From: Winogradskyella helgolandensis
GTDB lineage: Bacteria > Bacteroidota > Bacteroidia > Flavobacteriales > Flavobacteriaceae
Direction: 5' to 3'
DNA length: 64,000 nucleotides
NCBI RefSeq assembly: GCF_013404085.1
Contig: NZ_JABFHO010000001.1
Location: 1,302,001 to 1,366,000, forward strand
In this document: positions 26,016-35,021 of the stretch, one piece after another
Layout: every line of letters starts with the position of its first letter
Position numbering within the stretch: the first letter of the stretch is position 1
Position numbers and translations under genes: made by a program
Notes under the pieces: generated by a model
The model's input: the letters and a program-made list of their open reading frames with translations, nothing else
Told to the model about the DNA's origin: nothing
Database searches by the model: none

Positions 26016-26522
26016 TTAGTAACCAATGAGTAAAATTCCGTTTAACGGAAGATGTAGTCTACTAGAAATGTATAAGGTTTCAAGAAAAGTATATATTTTT
26101 TTGAAATCGTCTCCACCTCGATAGTCGTTCCGTACAGCAATAACTAAGTATTGTACTTCAAACATCATGCAGGCTTGAAATATATCTTTTAAAAATTGAT
26201 TATTATCAACCGCTCGTCCAGCTTCTACTTCGATGACAATTTTTCCGTCCTTACTGAGGGCGTCAGCATTAAAACTTTTATCTATTTCATTATTATTTCC
26301 AAAAAGAACTGGAACAGGGATTTTTTCATTTTTAGATTTCCCAGTTTCGACATCATAATCGATAGCTTCTAAATGTGGTCTTAACTTTTCAAGAACATCA
26401 TTACTGTTTAGTTGAAGGTGGTCGGAACTAATATCGTTGTCCACAATTTTAAAACAATTGATAACAGCTTCTACATCTTTAGTGATGCCATGTGAGCGAG
26501 GAAAAAATTGGTATCTGATCAT
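26016..26522 (-). CDS. Uncharacterised 168-aa protein with a possible D-ExE nuclease core
   Basis: Last gene of a three-gene operon, overlapping the 77-aa gene by 4 bp. No signal peptide or membrane segment is present. The strongest motif is SFNADALSKDGKIVIEVEAG (residues 83-102). Asp87 and Glu98-x-Glu100, on adjacent predicted strands, followed by NNQFLKDIFQACMM, resemble a PD-(D/E)XK nuclease core with ExE in place of ExK, as in BamHI. The next strand is YLVIAVRNDY (about 125-134), and the C-terminus is LPLNGILLIGY. I do not recognise a named family, and nuclease activity is an inference. The gene ends against the GC-rich repeat, which separates it from the broken HaeIII-type gene. Confidence 0.72.
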   Translation of the reverse strand: MIRYQFFPRSHGITKDVEAVINCFKIVDNDISSDHLQLNSNDVLEKLRPHLEAIDYDVETGKSKNEKIPVPVLFGNNNEIDKSFNADALSKDGKIVIEVEAGRAVDNNQFLKDIFQACMMFEVQYLVIAVRNDYRGGDDFKKIYTFLETLYISSRLHLPLNGILLIGY

Positions 26523-26752
26523 ATTGATTCAAGAATTATTTCTTTTACTTTATTTTCGGATAAGTCAAAATTCTCTTTTTCTAAAAAGAAGAATATTGAT
26601 TCATCAACAAATCGAGCTTCATTTGAAAAATAACTACCATCTGCATTCATTAAAGCATCATTAAGATCTGTAACACTGATAACCCTCTCTCCAAAGGGCA
26701 TTTGTACTTTTCTAATTGGATACTCATGACCGTTAAATTGAACTACAGTCAT
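26519..26752 (-). CDS. Uncharacterised 77-aa protein
   Basis: Middle gene of the XRE operon, starting 3 bp after the regulator's stop and overlapping the 168-aa gene by 4 bp (ATGA). The sequence begins MTVVQFNGHEYPIRKVQMPFGERVISVTDLNDALM, with predicted beta strands followed by helices (SIFFFLEKENFDLSENKVKEIILESI). There is no signal peptide or recognised domain. Translational coupling and small size suggest a partner of the 168-aa protein, for example an inhibitor or specificity subunit, but no direct evidence supports either. Confidence 0.65.
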   Translation of the reverse strand: MTVVQFNGHEYPIRKVQMPFGERVISVTDLNDALMNADGSYFSNEARFVDESIFFFLEKENFDLSENKVKEIILESI

Positions 26753-26755
26753 ACT

Positions 26756-27076
26756 TTATTGTGTTTGAAGTGATTTATTAAGTGTTCTTCGGTATTCTGC
26801 TTTTTTCTCTGCAATTTGAAGGAGTTGTTTAGTACAATTTGTTTCATAAATATGTTTTCCAATTTGGTCAGTCACATATTCATTTCGTAATTCTTTAGGG
26901 TTAAGCTTAAAGATTTTAGCAAGTATTAGTAAGCGTTTTTCGTCAAAATCTCTTTTTCCATTTTCGATTTTACTCAAATTTGCAGAGTCTAAGTTCAGTT
27001 TTGCAGCAAGTTGGGTTAACGTTAATTCGTTGTTATTTCGTAAAAGTCGGATGTATTCTCCAAAAGTGGTATTCAT
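26756..27076 (-). CDS. XRE-family helix-turn-helix regulator
   Basis: A protein of 106 residues from ATG 27076 (an in-frame ATG at 27088 would add MTSL). The N-terminal HTH_3 domain reads FGEYIRLLRNNNELTLTQLAAKLNLDSANLSKIENGKRDFDEKRLLILAKIFKL, a classic Cro/C1 fold. A short helical tail rich in Lys and Glu (about 75-106) may dimerise. The -7 box at 27096-27103 puts transcription start near 27090, which leaves no leader for 27088 and supports the downstream ATG. The gene leads a tightly packed operon. Small XRE proteins of this kind act as controllers in restriction-modification and toxin-antitoxin loci. Confidence 0.85.
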   Translation of the reverse strand: MNTTFGEYIRLLRNNNELTLTQLAAKLNLDSANLSKIENGKRDFDEKRLLILAKIFKLNPKELRNEYVTDQIGKHIYETNCTKQLLQIAEKKAEYRRTLNKSLQTQ

Positions 27077-27095
27077 AAGACTTGTCATTTTTTGA

Positions 27096-27126
27096 CAAAT
27101 TTATGTTTTATTCTTTGAACATGCAA
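27096..27126 (-). promoter_or_regulatory. Promoter of the XRE operon
   Basis: On the minus strand, TTG (27126-27124), a 20-bp gap, and TAAATTTG (27103-27096), a perfect Bacteroidota -7 box. The sequence TTGTCAAAAAATGACAAG between the box and the second start codon is palindromic (TTGTCA/TGACAA) and may be the regulator's own operator. Confidence 0.75.
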
Positions 27127-27162
27127 TGAAGATTTACTAAAACTTATATTTTAGAATTACAC

Positions 27163-30015
27163 CTAATGCGCCTCCAACCAATTCAGCCCAGTATCAACCT
27201 CAACATCTAAAGGCACATCCAATTTAAAAGCACCTTCCATTTCCGTTTTAATCAATGTGGTTAATTCTTCGAGTTCTGGTTTGTAGATGTCGAAGACCAA
27301 TTCATCATGTACTTGTAAGAGCATCTTCGATTTATAATGCCCGGCTTCTAGCTTGTTGAAAATATTAATCATCGCTATTTTAATGATATCGGCAGCGCTT
27401 CCTTGTATGGGTGCGTTAACGGCATTTCGTTCTGCAGCACCTCTCACCACAGCGTTACGCGAGTTGATGTCTTTTAAATACCGACGCCGCCCTAAAACGG
27501 TTGAGACATAGCCATGATCTCTTGCAAAATCGACTTGCTTACTCATGTAGGCTTTTAATTTTGGATAGGTTTCGTAATAGGTGTCAATGAGTTCTTTGGC
27601 TTCACCACGCGATAAATCGGTTTGGTTACTTAAGCCAAAGGCAGACACTCCATAGATGATTCCGAAATTAACGGTTTTGGCATTGCTACGTTGTTCTCTG
27701 GTGACTTCAGCCAATGGCACACCAAATACTTTGGATGCGGTTGAGGCATGAATATCTTCGCCATTTTTAAAGGCTTCAATCATGGTTTCTTCTTCACTTA
27801 AGGCGGCAATAATTCGTAATTCTATTTGCGAATAATCGGCAGCGAGTAAGGTGTAGTCTTCGTTTCTTGGTACAAAGGCTTTTCGCACTTGGCGACCACG
27901 TTCGGTACGGATTGGGATGTTCTGTAAATTAGGATTGTTACTACTTAAACGCCCTGTTGCGGCAACGGTTTGCATGTAATCGGTATGTACTCTGTCTGTA
28001 GACGGTTCTACTTGTAAAGGCAAAGCATCTACATAAGTGCTCTTTAATTTTGAAAGGCCTCTAAAGTCTAAAATCTTCTGAATAATCTCATGGTCTTTTG
28101 CTAAATAGGATAAGATATCTTCACCGGTAGCATATTGTCCGGTTTTGGTTTTCTTTGGTTTATCTACCAATTTCATGTTTTCGAACAACACAATACCTAA
28201 CTGTTTTGGAGAGGCGATGTTGAATTCCTCGCCTGCAGCTGCGTAAATTTCTTGTTCAAGCGTTGCAATGTCGTTATTCAAATCTTCGGAGAGGGAATTT
28301 AGAAATGCTTTATCGAGATTAATCCCTTCTAATTCCATAGCTGCTAAGACACGTAGTAGTGGAATTTCTATCTCATCGAATAATTTTTGGGTGTTGGCTT
28401 CGCCTAATTCGGTGGTGAAATGTTCTTTTAGTTGTAAGGTGATATCTGCATCTTCTACGGCGTATTCGGTGAGCTTTTCTAAGGGCACATCGCGCATAGA
28501 CAACTGATTCTTTCCTTTTTTACCAATGAGTTCTGTGATAGAAATAGGTGTGTAGTTTAAATACGTTTCAGCTAAGACATCCATATTGTGACGCATGTCT
28601 GCATTAATTAAATAATGCGCTAACATGGTATCGAATAATTTACCTTTTACCTCAACATTGTATTTGGCTAATACTTTGATGTCGTATTTTAAATTCTGAC
28701 CTATTTTTTCGATGGTTTCGCTTTCAAAAAATGGTCTAAACGTTTCTATGAGTTCTTGTGCTTCCGTTTTATCTTCTGGAAATGGCACATAAAAGCCTTT
28801 ACCGACTTCCCATGAAAAGGCAATACCAACGAGTTCTGCGGTTAATGGATTTAGTCCTGTAGTTTCGGTATCGAAACACACTGAGGTTTGGCTCATTAGA
28901 TTATTGACAAATAGTTTGGTGGCCATACCAGATGCGACGCTTTGGTAAAAATGTGAATAGGTTGCGGCTGTTTTTCTGGTGTTTGCTGAAACGGCTTCGG
29001 TTGCTGAAGGTTCGCCACCTCCAAATAATGAGAATTGACCTGCTCCTGCTGATTTTTCTTCGGTTGGAGTCGTTTTAGGAGCTTCCTTTTTATCTGAAGT
29101 AGGAGTTGAAGTTCCAGCAGACTGCATAGCTTCAGCTGCAAAGGTTTTATTAAAATTATCAATTAAACGTCTAAATTCTAATTCTTGAAAAATTTCGGTG
29201 ACTTTTGGAATATCTGGTTCTGACATTTCAAAATCTTCGGCATTAAACTCTACAGGGACATCGAGCATAATGGTGGCTAATTTTTTAGATAATAGACCGA
29301 GTTCTTGATTGGCTTCAATCTTCTCTTTCATTTTGCCTTTTAGCTCATGTGAATTCGCAAATAGGTTTTCCATGCTGCCGTAAGCCGCTAAAAATTTCTT
29401 AGCTGTTTTTTCACCCACACCAGGTAACCCTGGAATATTATCAGAAGCATCTCCCATCATTCCTAAAAAGTCAATGACTTGTAAAGGATCGGTAACTTCA
29501 AATTTCTTTTGTACTTCTGGAATGCCCCAAGTTTCGTATCCGCCTCCAAAAACTGGTCGGTACATAAATATGTTTTCTGAAACGAGCTGTGCAAAATCCT
29601 TATCTGGAGTCACCATAAAGGTTTTGTAGCCTTCTTTTTCGGCTTTTTTAGCCAGTGTTCCAATGACATCATCTGCTTCAAAACCTTCTTTGACCATGAT
29701 TGGAATGTGCATGGCTTTTAAGATTTCGTAGATGTAAGGGACAGCTGTTTTGATGCCTTCTGGAGTTTCATCTCTGTTGGCTTTGTAAGCTTCGAACATT
29801 TCTACACGGTCTGCACTACCTCCTTTATCAAAACAAACGGCTAAATGATCTGGTCGTTCTCGTTTAATCACATCTAAAAGGGAATTCATAAAACCCATAA
29901 TGGCTGAGGTATCTTCGCCTTTAGAATTGATTCTTGGGTTTTTTATAAAAGCGTAGTAGCCACGGAAAATAAGGGCATAGGCATCAACGAGAAATAGGCG
30001 TTTTTGATCTGACAT
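27163..30015 (-). CDS. polA: DNA polymerase I
   Basis: A 950-residue family A polymerase for Okazaki fragment maturation and repair. All three domains are present. The 5'-3' exonuclease (about 1-290) has FLVDAYALIFRGYYAF, GFEADDVIGTLA and GMMGDASDNIPGLPGVGEKTA. The 3'-5' exonuclease (about 365-545) keeps FDTETTGLNPL and the DTMLAHYL motif, so proofreading is expected. The polymerase (about 560-950) has LLAADYSQIELRI (motif A), RSNAKTVNFGIIYG (O helix) and LLQVHDELVFD (motif C). The linker (about 300-350) is low-complexity. A TAATTTTG -7 box lies about 60 bp upstream of the ATG. Context: right border of the accessory island. Confidence 0.97.
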   Translation of the reverse strand: MSDQKRLFLVDAYALIFRGYYAFIKNPRINSKGEDTSAIMGFMNSLLDVIKRERPDHLAVCFDKGGSADRVEMFEAYKANRDETPEGIKTAVPYIYEILKAMHIPIMVKEGFEADDVIGTLAKKAEKEGYKTFMVTPDKDFAQLVSENIFMYRPVFGGGYETWGIPEVQKKFEVTDPLQVIDFLGMMGDASDNIPGLPGVGEKTAKKFLAAYGSMENLFANSHELKGKMKEKIEANQELGLLSKKLATIMLDVPVEFNAEDFEMSEPDIPKVTEIFQELEFRRLIDNFNKTFAAEAMQSAGTSTPTSDKKEAPKTTPTEEKSAGAGQFSLFGGGEPSATEAVSANTRKTAATYSHFYQSVASGMATKLFVNNLMSQTSVCFDTETTGLNPLTAELVGIAFSWEVGKGFYVPFPEDKTEAQELIETFRPFFESETIEKIGQNLKYDIKVLAKYNVEVKGKLFDTMLAHYLINADMRHNMDVLAETYLNYTPISITELIGKKGKNQLSMRDVPLEKLTEYAVEDADITLQLKEHFTTELGEANTQKLFDEIEIPLLRVLAAMELEGINLDKAFLNSLSEDLNNDIATLEQEIYAAAGEEFNIASPKQLGIVLFENMKLVDKPKKTKTGQYATGEDILSYLAKDHEIIQKILDFRGLSKLKSTYVDALPLQVEPSTDRVHTDYMQTVAATGRLSSNNPNLQNIPIRTERGRQVRKAFVPRNEDYTLLAADYSQIELRIIAALSEEETMIEAFKNGEDIHASTASKVFGVPLAEVTREQRSNAKTVNFGIIYGVSAFGLSNQTDLSRGEAKELIDTYYETYPKLKAYMSKQVDFARDHGYVSTVLGRRRYLKDINSRNAVVRGAAERNAVNAPIQGSAADIIKIAMINIFNKLEAGHYKSKMLLQVHDELVFDIYKPELEELTTLIKTEMEGAFKLDVPLDVEVDTGLNWLEAH

Positions 30016-30128
30016 AGTGAATTATATAAATGAAAATAATGCTCGACTCAACTCGAACAGACAATAGTTTCAAAATTACAAAACTTAAACCTTGATATGA
30101 AAGAATGATTTATTAAATAATAAACAAA

Positions 30129-30157
30129 AGAAAGCCGCTAGTTAAAGCGACTTTCTT
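30129..30157 (-). terminator. Terminator-like hairpin after the repeat-protein gene
   Basis: AGAAAGCCGCT and AGCGACTTTCT form a stem with one G-T wobble and a short loop, flanked by A/T runs, about 40 bp after the stop of the minus-strand secreted protein gene. Confidence 0.75.
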
Positions 30158-30194
30158 GATTAAAATAAAAGTTGTTTCTATATGTTATGTTGCC

Positions 30195-32738
30195 TTATTC
30201 GATTACAATTCGTTTAGTGACTTGTCCTTCATTAGTTGAAACTTTAAGCATATATATTCCAGCGGCATACTTACTTACATCTACGTTTAATGCTTTTGTT
30301 GTTAATACTCTTTTTCCAAGCATGTTAAACAGTTCAATAGACGCTATGGATTGATTGTTTGCCATAGCAATATTGATTATTGTGTTTGCTGGATTTGGAT
30401 ACACCCTAATACTGTCTTCTAAGGTATTGACGTCTGTACTTAATGTTTCTTCAGTTTGAATGGTAAAACTTTTGTACGCATCATTATCTACATTTACTAA
30501 AGTTCTAAATACGCGAAGTTTATAGGTTGTTCCACTGGTTAAGCCTGTAATAGTGCCTTGGTCAGAAAAACAGTCTATTTGATTTCCGTTGCAAGCATCA
30601 TAGAGTGCAAAATTATTCCAAGCTATGATTCCAGTAATGACTACGTTGTCGTCTGTAGGCATGGTGAAGCTGTACCAAACATCTGCGTAGTCTTCTGCTT
30701 CTGACTCTGAGCAGCCCACTTCGTTATTGATAGTGGCACCTGCAATACCGAAGTTTACAGTTGTTGGTGTGTCTGAAATGGTGATGGTTTCGGCCGTATC
30801 ACAATCGTCATTCGTTATGATTTCAAAAGCTTGAATGGTGAAGGTTCTATAAGTATCATTGTCTGCATTTGCTAAAGTTCTAAAAAGACGCAATTTGTAA
30901 TTGGTTGTTGCGGTTAGGTCTGTAAATAACTGATTGCCGGATCCACATTGTAATTGTGTACCTCCACAGGCGTCATATAAAGCAAAGTTGTTCCAACCAA
31001 TAGTGCCATCGACGTAAAGATTTCCGTTAACAGGCATGGTGAAATCGTACCAGATATCAGCATAGTCGTTGGTGGTTTCAGCACAACCTATTTCATTGTT
31101 GATAGCAGCTCCTGCAATGTCAAAATTTACAATAGACTCCGATGTTATGACCGTAATGTTTTCTGCGGAAGCACAATCGTCATTAGAAACTGCTTCGAAC
31201 GCTTGAATGGTGAACGTTTTATAATTGTCAATATCGGCATTTGCTAAAGTTCTAAAGACACGTAATTTGTAATTGGTTGTTGCGGTAAGGTCTGTAAATA
31301 ACTGATTGTCGGATCCGCATTGTAATTGTGTACCGCCACAGGCGTCATATAAAGCAAAGTTGTTCCAACCAATGGTGCCATCGACGTAAAGGTTTCCGTT
31401 TACAGGCATGGTAAAATCGTACCAGATATCGGCATAGTCGTTGGTGGTTTCAGCACAGCCTATTTCATTATTAATAGCAGCTCCTGCAATGTCAAAATCT
31501 ACAGTAGACGCTGTTGTTGTCACTGTAATGTTTTCTGAAGAAGCACAATCGTCATTAGAAACCGCTTCGAACGCTTGAATAGTGAAGGTTCTGTAACCGT
31601 TATTATCAGCATTTGCTAAAGTTCTAAATAGACGCAATTTGTAATTGGTTGTTGCGGTAAGATCTGTAAATAACTGATTGTCGGATCCGCATTGTAATTG
31701 TGTACCGCCACAGGCATCGTATAAGGCAAAGTTGTTCCAGCCAATGGTGCCATCGACGTAAAGATTTCCGTTTACAGGCATGGTAAGATCGTACCAGATA
31801 TCGGCGTAATCGTTGGTGGTTTCAGCACAGCCTATTTCATTGTTGATAGCAGCACCAGCAATGTCAAAATCTATAGTAGACGCTTCTGTTGTCACTGCAA
31901 TGTTTTCTGCGGAAGCACAATCGTCATTAGAAACCGCTTCGAACGCTTGAATGGTGAAGGTTCTGTAACCGTTATTATCTGCATTTGCTTCCGTTCTAAA
32001 AAGACGTAGTTTGTAATTGGTTGTTGCGGTAAGGTTTGTAAATAACTGATTGTCGGATCCGCATTGTAATTGTGTACCTCCACAGGTATCGTATAAAGCG
32101 AAATTGTTCCAGCCAATGGTGCCATCGACGTAAAGATTTCCGTTTACCGGCATGGTAAAATCGTACCAGATATCGGCGTAATTATTTGTGGTTTCAGCAC
32201 AGCCTATTTCATTATTAATAGCAGCACCACCAATGTCAAAATTAACAGTAGATACTTCTGTTGTCACTGCAATGTTTTCCGCAGAAGCACAATCGTCATT
32301 AGTAACTGCTTCGAACGCTTGAATGGTGAACGTTCTGTAACCGTTATTATCTGCATTTGCTTCCGTTCTAAAAAGACGCAATTTGTAATTGGTTGTTGCG
32401 GTTAGGTCTGTAAATAACTGATTGCCGGATCCACATTGTAATTGTGTACCTCCGCAGGTATCGTATAAAGCGAAATTGTTCCAGCCAATGGTGCCATCGA
32501 CGTAAAGATTTCCGTTAACCGGCATGGTGATATTGTACCAGATATCGGCATAGTCGCTAGTGCTTTCGGCACAGCCTATTTCATTAGTAATAGTCGCTTC
32601 AGCAATTTCAAAATTAACAGTAGACGCTGTTGTTGTCACTGCAATGGTTTCTGCGGTAGCGCAATCGTCATTAGCTGGTTGTGCCAATGCAATTTGAGTT
32701 AACAAAACTGTAGTCAATAAAAAGTAAAGTTTTTTCAT
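30195..32738 (-). CDS. T9SS-secreted protein with six tandem 124-residue domains
   Basis: An 847-residue secreted protein. The signal peptide is MKKLYFLLTTVLLTQIALAQ. Six consecutive domains begin with NDDC and contain in turn EIGCAE, YADIWY, NGNLYVDGTIGWNNFALYDxCGG, QLxCGS, LTATTNYKLRLFRT and YRTFTIQAFE. Each is about 124 residues and looks like a beta-sandwich with conserved Cys residues. The sixth is the most divergent. The last 70 residues are a type A T9SS sorting domain (VYPNPANTIINIAM...GIYMLKVSTNEGQVTKRIVIE). The product should be exported through the Por system and attached to the surface or released. The repeats are nearly identical in DNA, pointing to recent expansion. No catalytic motif is visible, so an adhesive or matrix role is a guess. 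Confidence 0.9.
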   Translation of the reverse strand: MKKLYFLLTTVLLTQIALAQPANDDCATAETIAVTTTASTVNFEIAEATITNEIGCAESTSDYADIWYNITMPVNGNLYVDGTIGWNNFALYDTCGGTQLQCGSGNQLFTDLTATTNYKLRLFRTEANADNNGYRTFTIQAFEAVTNDDCASAENIAVTTEVSTVNFDIGGAAINNEIGCAETTNNYADIWYDFTMPVNGNLYVDGTIGWNNFALYDTCGGTQLQCGSDNQLFTNLTATTNYKLRLFRTEANADNNGYRTFTIQAFEAVSNDDCASAENIAVTTEASTIDFDIAGAAINNEIGCAETTNDYADIWYDLTMPVNGNLYVDGTIGWNNFALYDACGGTQLQCGSDNQLFTDLTATTNYKLRLFRTLANADNNGYRTFTIQAFEAVSNDDCASSENITVTTTASTVDFDIAGAAINNEIGCAETTNDYADIWYDFTMPVNGNLYVDGTIGWNNFALYDACGGTQLQCGSDNQLFTDLTATTNYKLRVFRTLANADIDNYKTFTIQAFEAVSNDDCASAENITVITSESIVNFDIAGAAINNEIGCAETTNDYADIWYDFTMPVNGNLYVDGTIGWNNFALYDACGGTQLQCGSGNQLFTDLTATTNYKLRLFRTLANADNDTYRTFTIQAFEIITNDDCDTAETITISDTPTTVNFGIAGATINNEVGCSESEAEDYADVWYSFTMPTDDNVVITGIIAWNNFALYDACNGNQIDCFSDQGTITGLTSGTTYKLRVFRTLVNVDNDAYKSFTIQTEETLSTDVNTLEDSIRVYPNPANTIINIAMANNQSIASIELFNMLGKRVLTTKALNVDVSKYAAGIYMLKVSTNEGQVTKRIVIE
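30441..32672 (-). repeat. Six tandem 372-bp coding repeats
   Basis: The region encoding residues 23-766 of the secreted protein consists of six in-frame units of about 372 bp. Units 1 to 5 share long identical stretches, for example the segment for GTIGWNNFALYD and that for TATTNYKLR. Unit 6 (nearest the sorting domain) is clearly older. Confidence 0.9.
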
Positions 32739-32901
32739 AATTGATGTGGTTAAGGTGTTAAATGTAAGTATTTTATATGATTTGTACGATGGTTTTTATG
32801 TTAACAGATTAATATTATTGAGCGGGTGTTGTCATTTGATTTGTAAAAGATGGCAGACGTATTATACTCCGACCTTTTAGAATTACTATATTAAGATAAA
32901 T

Positions 32902-34953
32902 CTAATTTTTAATTATTTTCTTCACGGCAATTTCTCCATTTTGTGTTGTGATTTTTGCTAAATATAAACCCGATGGTAAATGTGACAAATTAATAGTGGT
33001 ACTGACAGTTGTATGAATTTTACGACCACCAACAGTAAATAGTTCTATTTGTTTTAAGGTGTTTGATAAAGTAATTGTTATGTTGGCATCTGTAGGGTTT
33101 GGATATACAGCAATAGAATTGTTTAAATCAAATTCGTTTGTAGAAAGCACACTACAATCTTCGCTAAAGCTGGTTTCGGTGTCTATTATAGTCCAATTTT
33201 CAGTGCTGTAATTTGCGTCGTCAACTTCTATACACTCTAGTTGATGATTGTTAGTAGTTCTAATTGAAACGATATTTATGTTATTCCCATTTTTAATATT
33301 AAGGCTATTAAGATTATTACTCTGACATCTTAAGGTTGTAATTGCTGTATTATTGGTTAAATCAAGGTCAACAATATCATTCCCTGTACAATCAAGCAAT
33401 TCTAAATTAATATTATTATCAAGATTTAAACTTGTAATATCATTTACGCCACAATATAAAGTGGTTAGCGCAGTGTTGTTATTGAGATTTAGACTTGTAA
33501 GGTCATTGTATTCGCAACGTAACAATTGTAGTAAGGTATTATTGCTGAGGTCTAAATTTGAAAGTGTTAAGTTGCTGCAAACTAAACTTATAAGGTTAGG
33601 ATTATTAGCAACATCTAAAGTCGTTAATTGCGTATTACTACAACGTAAATCTTCTAATAGTATGTTATTTGATACATCTATCATGGTAATATCGTTATGA
33701 TAAAAATGCAATAAGCTAAGTTGAGTATTGTTAGAAACATCTATGCTTGTTAAGTTGTTATTATAGCATCTTAACTCTCTAAGTGCTGTTAAATTACTAA
33801 CATCTAAAGTTGAAATGTTATTGAAAAAGCATGATAGTTCTTCTAAAGCTATAAAATCTTCAATACCTGTAAGATCTGCTATACCTAAAGATGCTAAATT
33901 TAATGTTGTTATAGCAATAATACTTGCGGTAGGTACATAATCATCCAAACTTCCCGTGTCATAACCTAAATCTATGAGTGCTTGCTCAAAATTATCGTCT
34001 GGTACGTAGGTTAGACTCAAACTACAATCTTCGCTAAAACTGGTTTGAGGATCAATACTTGCAAAATCATCTATCCAATTTACTGTAGAGGCAACATCAT
34101 CTACCTCAATGCAAAATAGGTTTGGGTTGTTTGTAGCATCTAACACATTAAGATTTATATTATTACCGTTTTTAATATTTAGGCTTGTAAGTTGATTGCT
34201 TGAACATTCTAAAAAAGTTAGAGCTATATTGGTAGTTAGGTTTAAATTTGTAAGCTGATTGTTAGTGCAAGTTAGCTCCTCAAGTTGGGTATTATTATTA
34301 AGGTCTAAACTAGATAATGATGTATTGCCACTAATTAATACTTTTAGGTTAGGATTATTGGTAATATCTAAGGTAGTCAGTGGATTGCCGCCACAATTTA
34401 AATTTTCTAATAGTGTATTGTTTGAAACATTTAAGGAAGTAAGTGGGTTGTTACTACAACCTAAATATTTTAATAGTGTATTGTTTGAGACATCTATGGA
34501 AGTAAGTTGATTACTGCCGCAACTTAAATTTTCTAATAGTGTATTGTTTGAGACATCTATGGTAGAAATATCATTTCCCAAAAAATGGAATACAGTAAGT
34601 GCGGTATTATTGGAAACATCTAAACTTGTTAAATTATTATAAGCACAATTTAATTCTCTAAGTGCTGTTAAGTTGCTAACATCTAAACTAGAGATATTAT
34701 TGGATAAACAATTTAGTGATTCTAAAGCTGTGAAATCTTCAATACCAGTAAGGTCTCCTATATCTAAAATGTACACATCTAAAGATGTTATAGTATTAAT
34801 ATTTGCTGTAGGTACAGAGCCGTCTATAGGTCCAGAATCGTGACCTAAATCAATTAAAGCTTGTTCAAAATTAGGGTCTGGAATAGCGGTTGTCTGAGAT
34901 AGACAGATAGTGCTAAAGCATAAGCATAAGGTAAAAAGTAGTACTGTTTTCAT
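32902..34953 (-). CDS. T9SS-secreted leucine-rich-repeat protein, two modules
   Basis: A 683-residue secreted protein with signal peptide MKTVLLFTLCLCFSTICLSQ. It contains two LRR modules. Each opens with a capping segment (IPDPNFEQALIDLGHDSG at about 24 and VPDDNFEQALIDLGYDTG at about 315). Each continues with repeats of about 21 residues of the form LxxLxCxxNxLTxLDVSNNTxLxx. Each ends in NLFCIEVDD or HQLECIEVDD followed by a SFSEDCS segment. The last 70 residues form a T9SS sorting domain (YPNPTDANITITLSN...LPSGLYLAKITTQNGEIAVKKIIKN). The signal peptide and first module are almost the same as in the 412-aa neighbour, so the genes are tandem paralogues. Probably a surface binding protein. 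Confidence 0.9.
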   Translation of the reverse strand: MKTVLLFTLCLCFSTICLSQTTAIPDPNFEQALIDLGHDSGPIDGSVPTANINTITSLDVYILDIGDLTGIEDFTALESLNCLSNNISSLDVSNLTALRELNCAYNNLTSLDVSNNTALTVFHFLGNDISTIDVSNNTLLENLSCGSNQLTSIDVSNNTLLKYLGCSNNPLTSLNVSNNTLLENLNCGGNPLTTLDITNNPNLKVLISGNTSLSSLDLNNNTQLEELTCTNNQLTNLNLTTNIALTFLECSSNQLTSLNIKNGNNINLNVLDATNNPNLFCIEVDDVASTVNWIDDFASIDPQTSFSEDCSLSLTYVPDDNFEQALIDLGYDTGSLDDYVPTASIIAITTLNLASLGIADLTGIEDFIALEELSCFFNNISTLDVSNLTALRELRCYNNNLTSIDVSNNTQLSLLHFYHNDITMIDVSNNILLEDLRCSNTQLTTLDVANNPNLISLVCSNLTLSNLDLSNNTLLQLLRCEYNDLTSLNLNNNTALTTLYCGVNDITSLNLDNNINLELLDCTGNDIVDLDLTNNTAITTLRCQSNNLNSLNIKNGNNINIVSIRTTNNHQLECIEVDDANYSTENWTIIDTETSFSEDCSVLSTNEFDLNNSIAVYPNPTDANITITLSNTLKQIELFTVGGRKIHTTVSTTINLSHLPSGLYLAKITTQNGEIAVKKIIKN

Positions 34954-35021
34954 GTGTGTGTTTTTATTGTTTTCTAATGCGGATAATCTCGCTTCTAACG
35001 CCTCGTATTTAGAGGTTGGTC

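Noticed and set aside
30441..32672. CRISPR-like array because of the regular repeats
   Set aside because: Units are 372 bp, in frame and protein-coding, with no spacers and no cas genes anywhere in the window.
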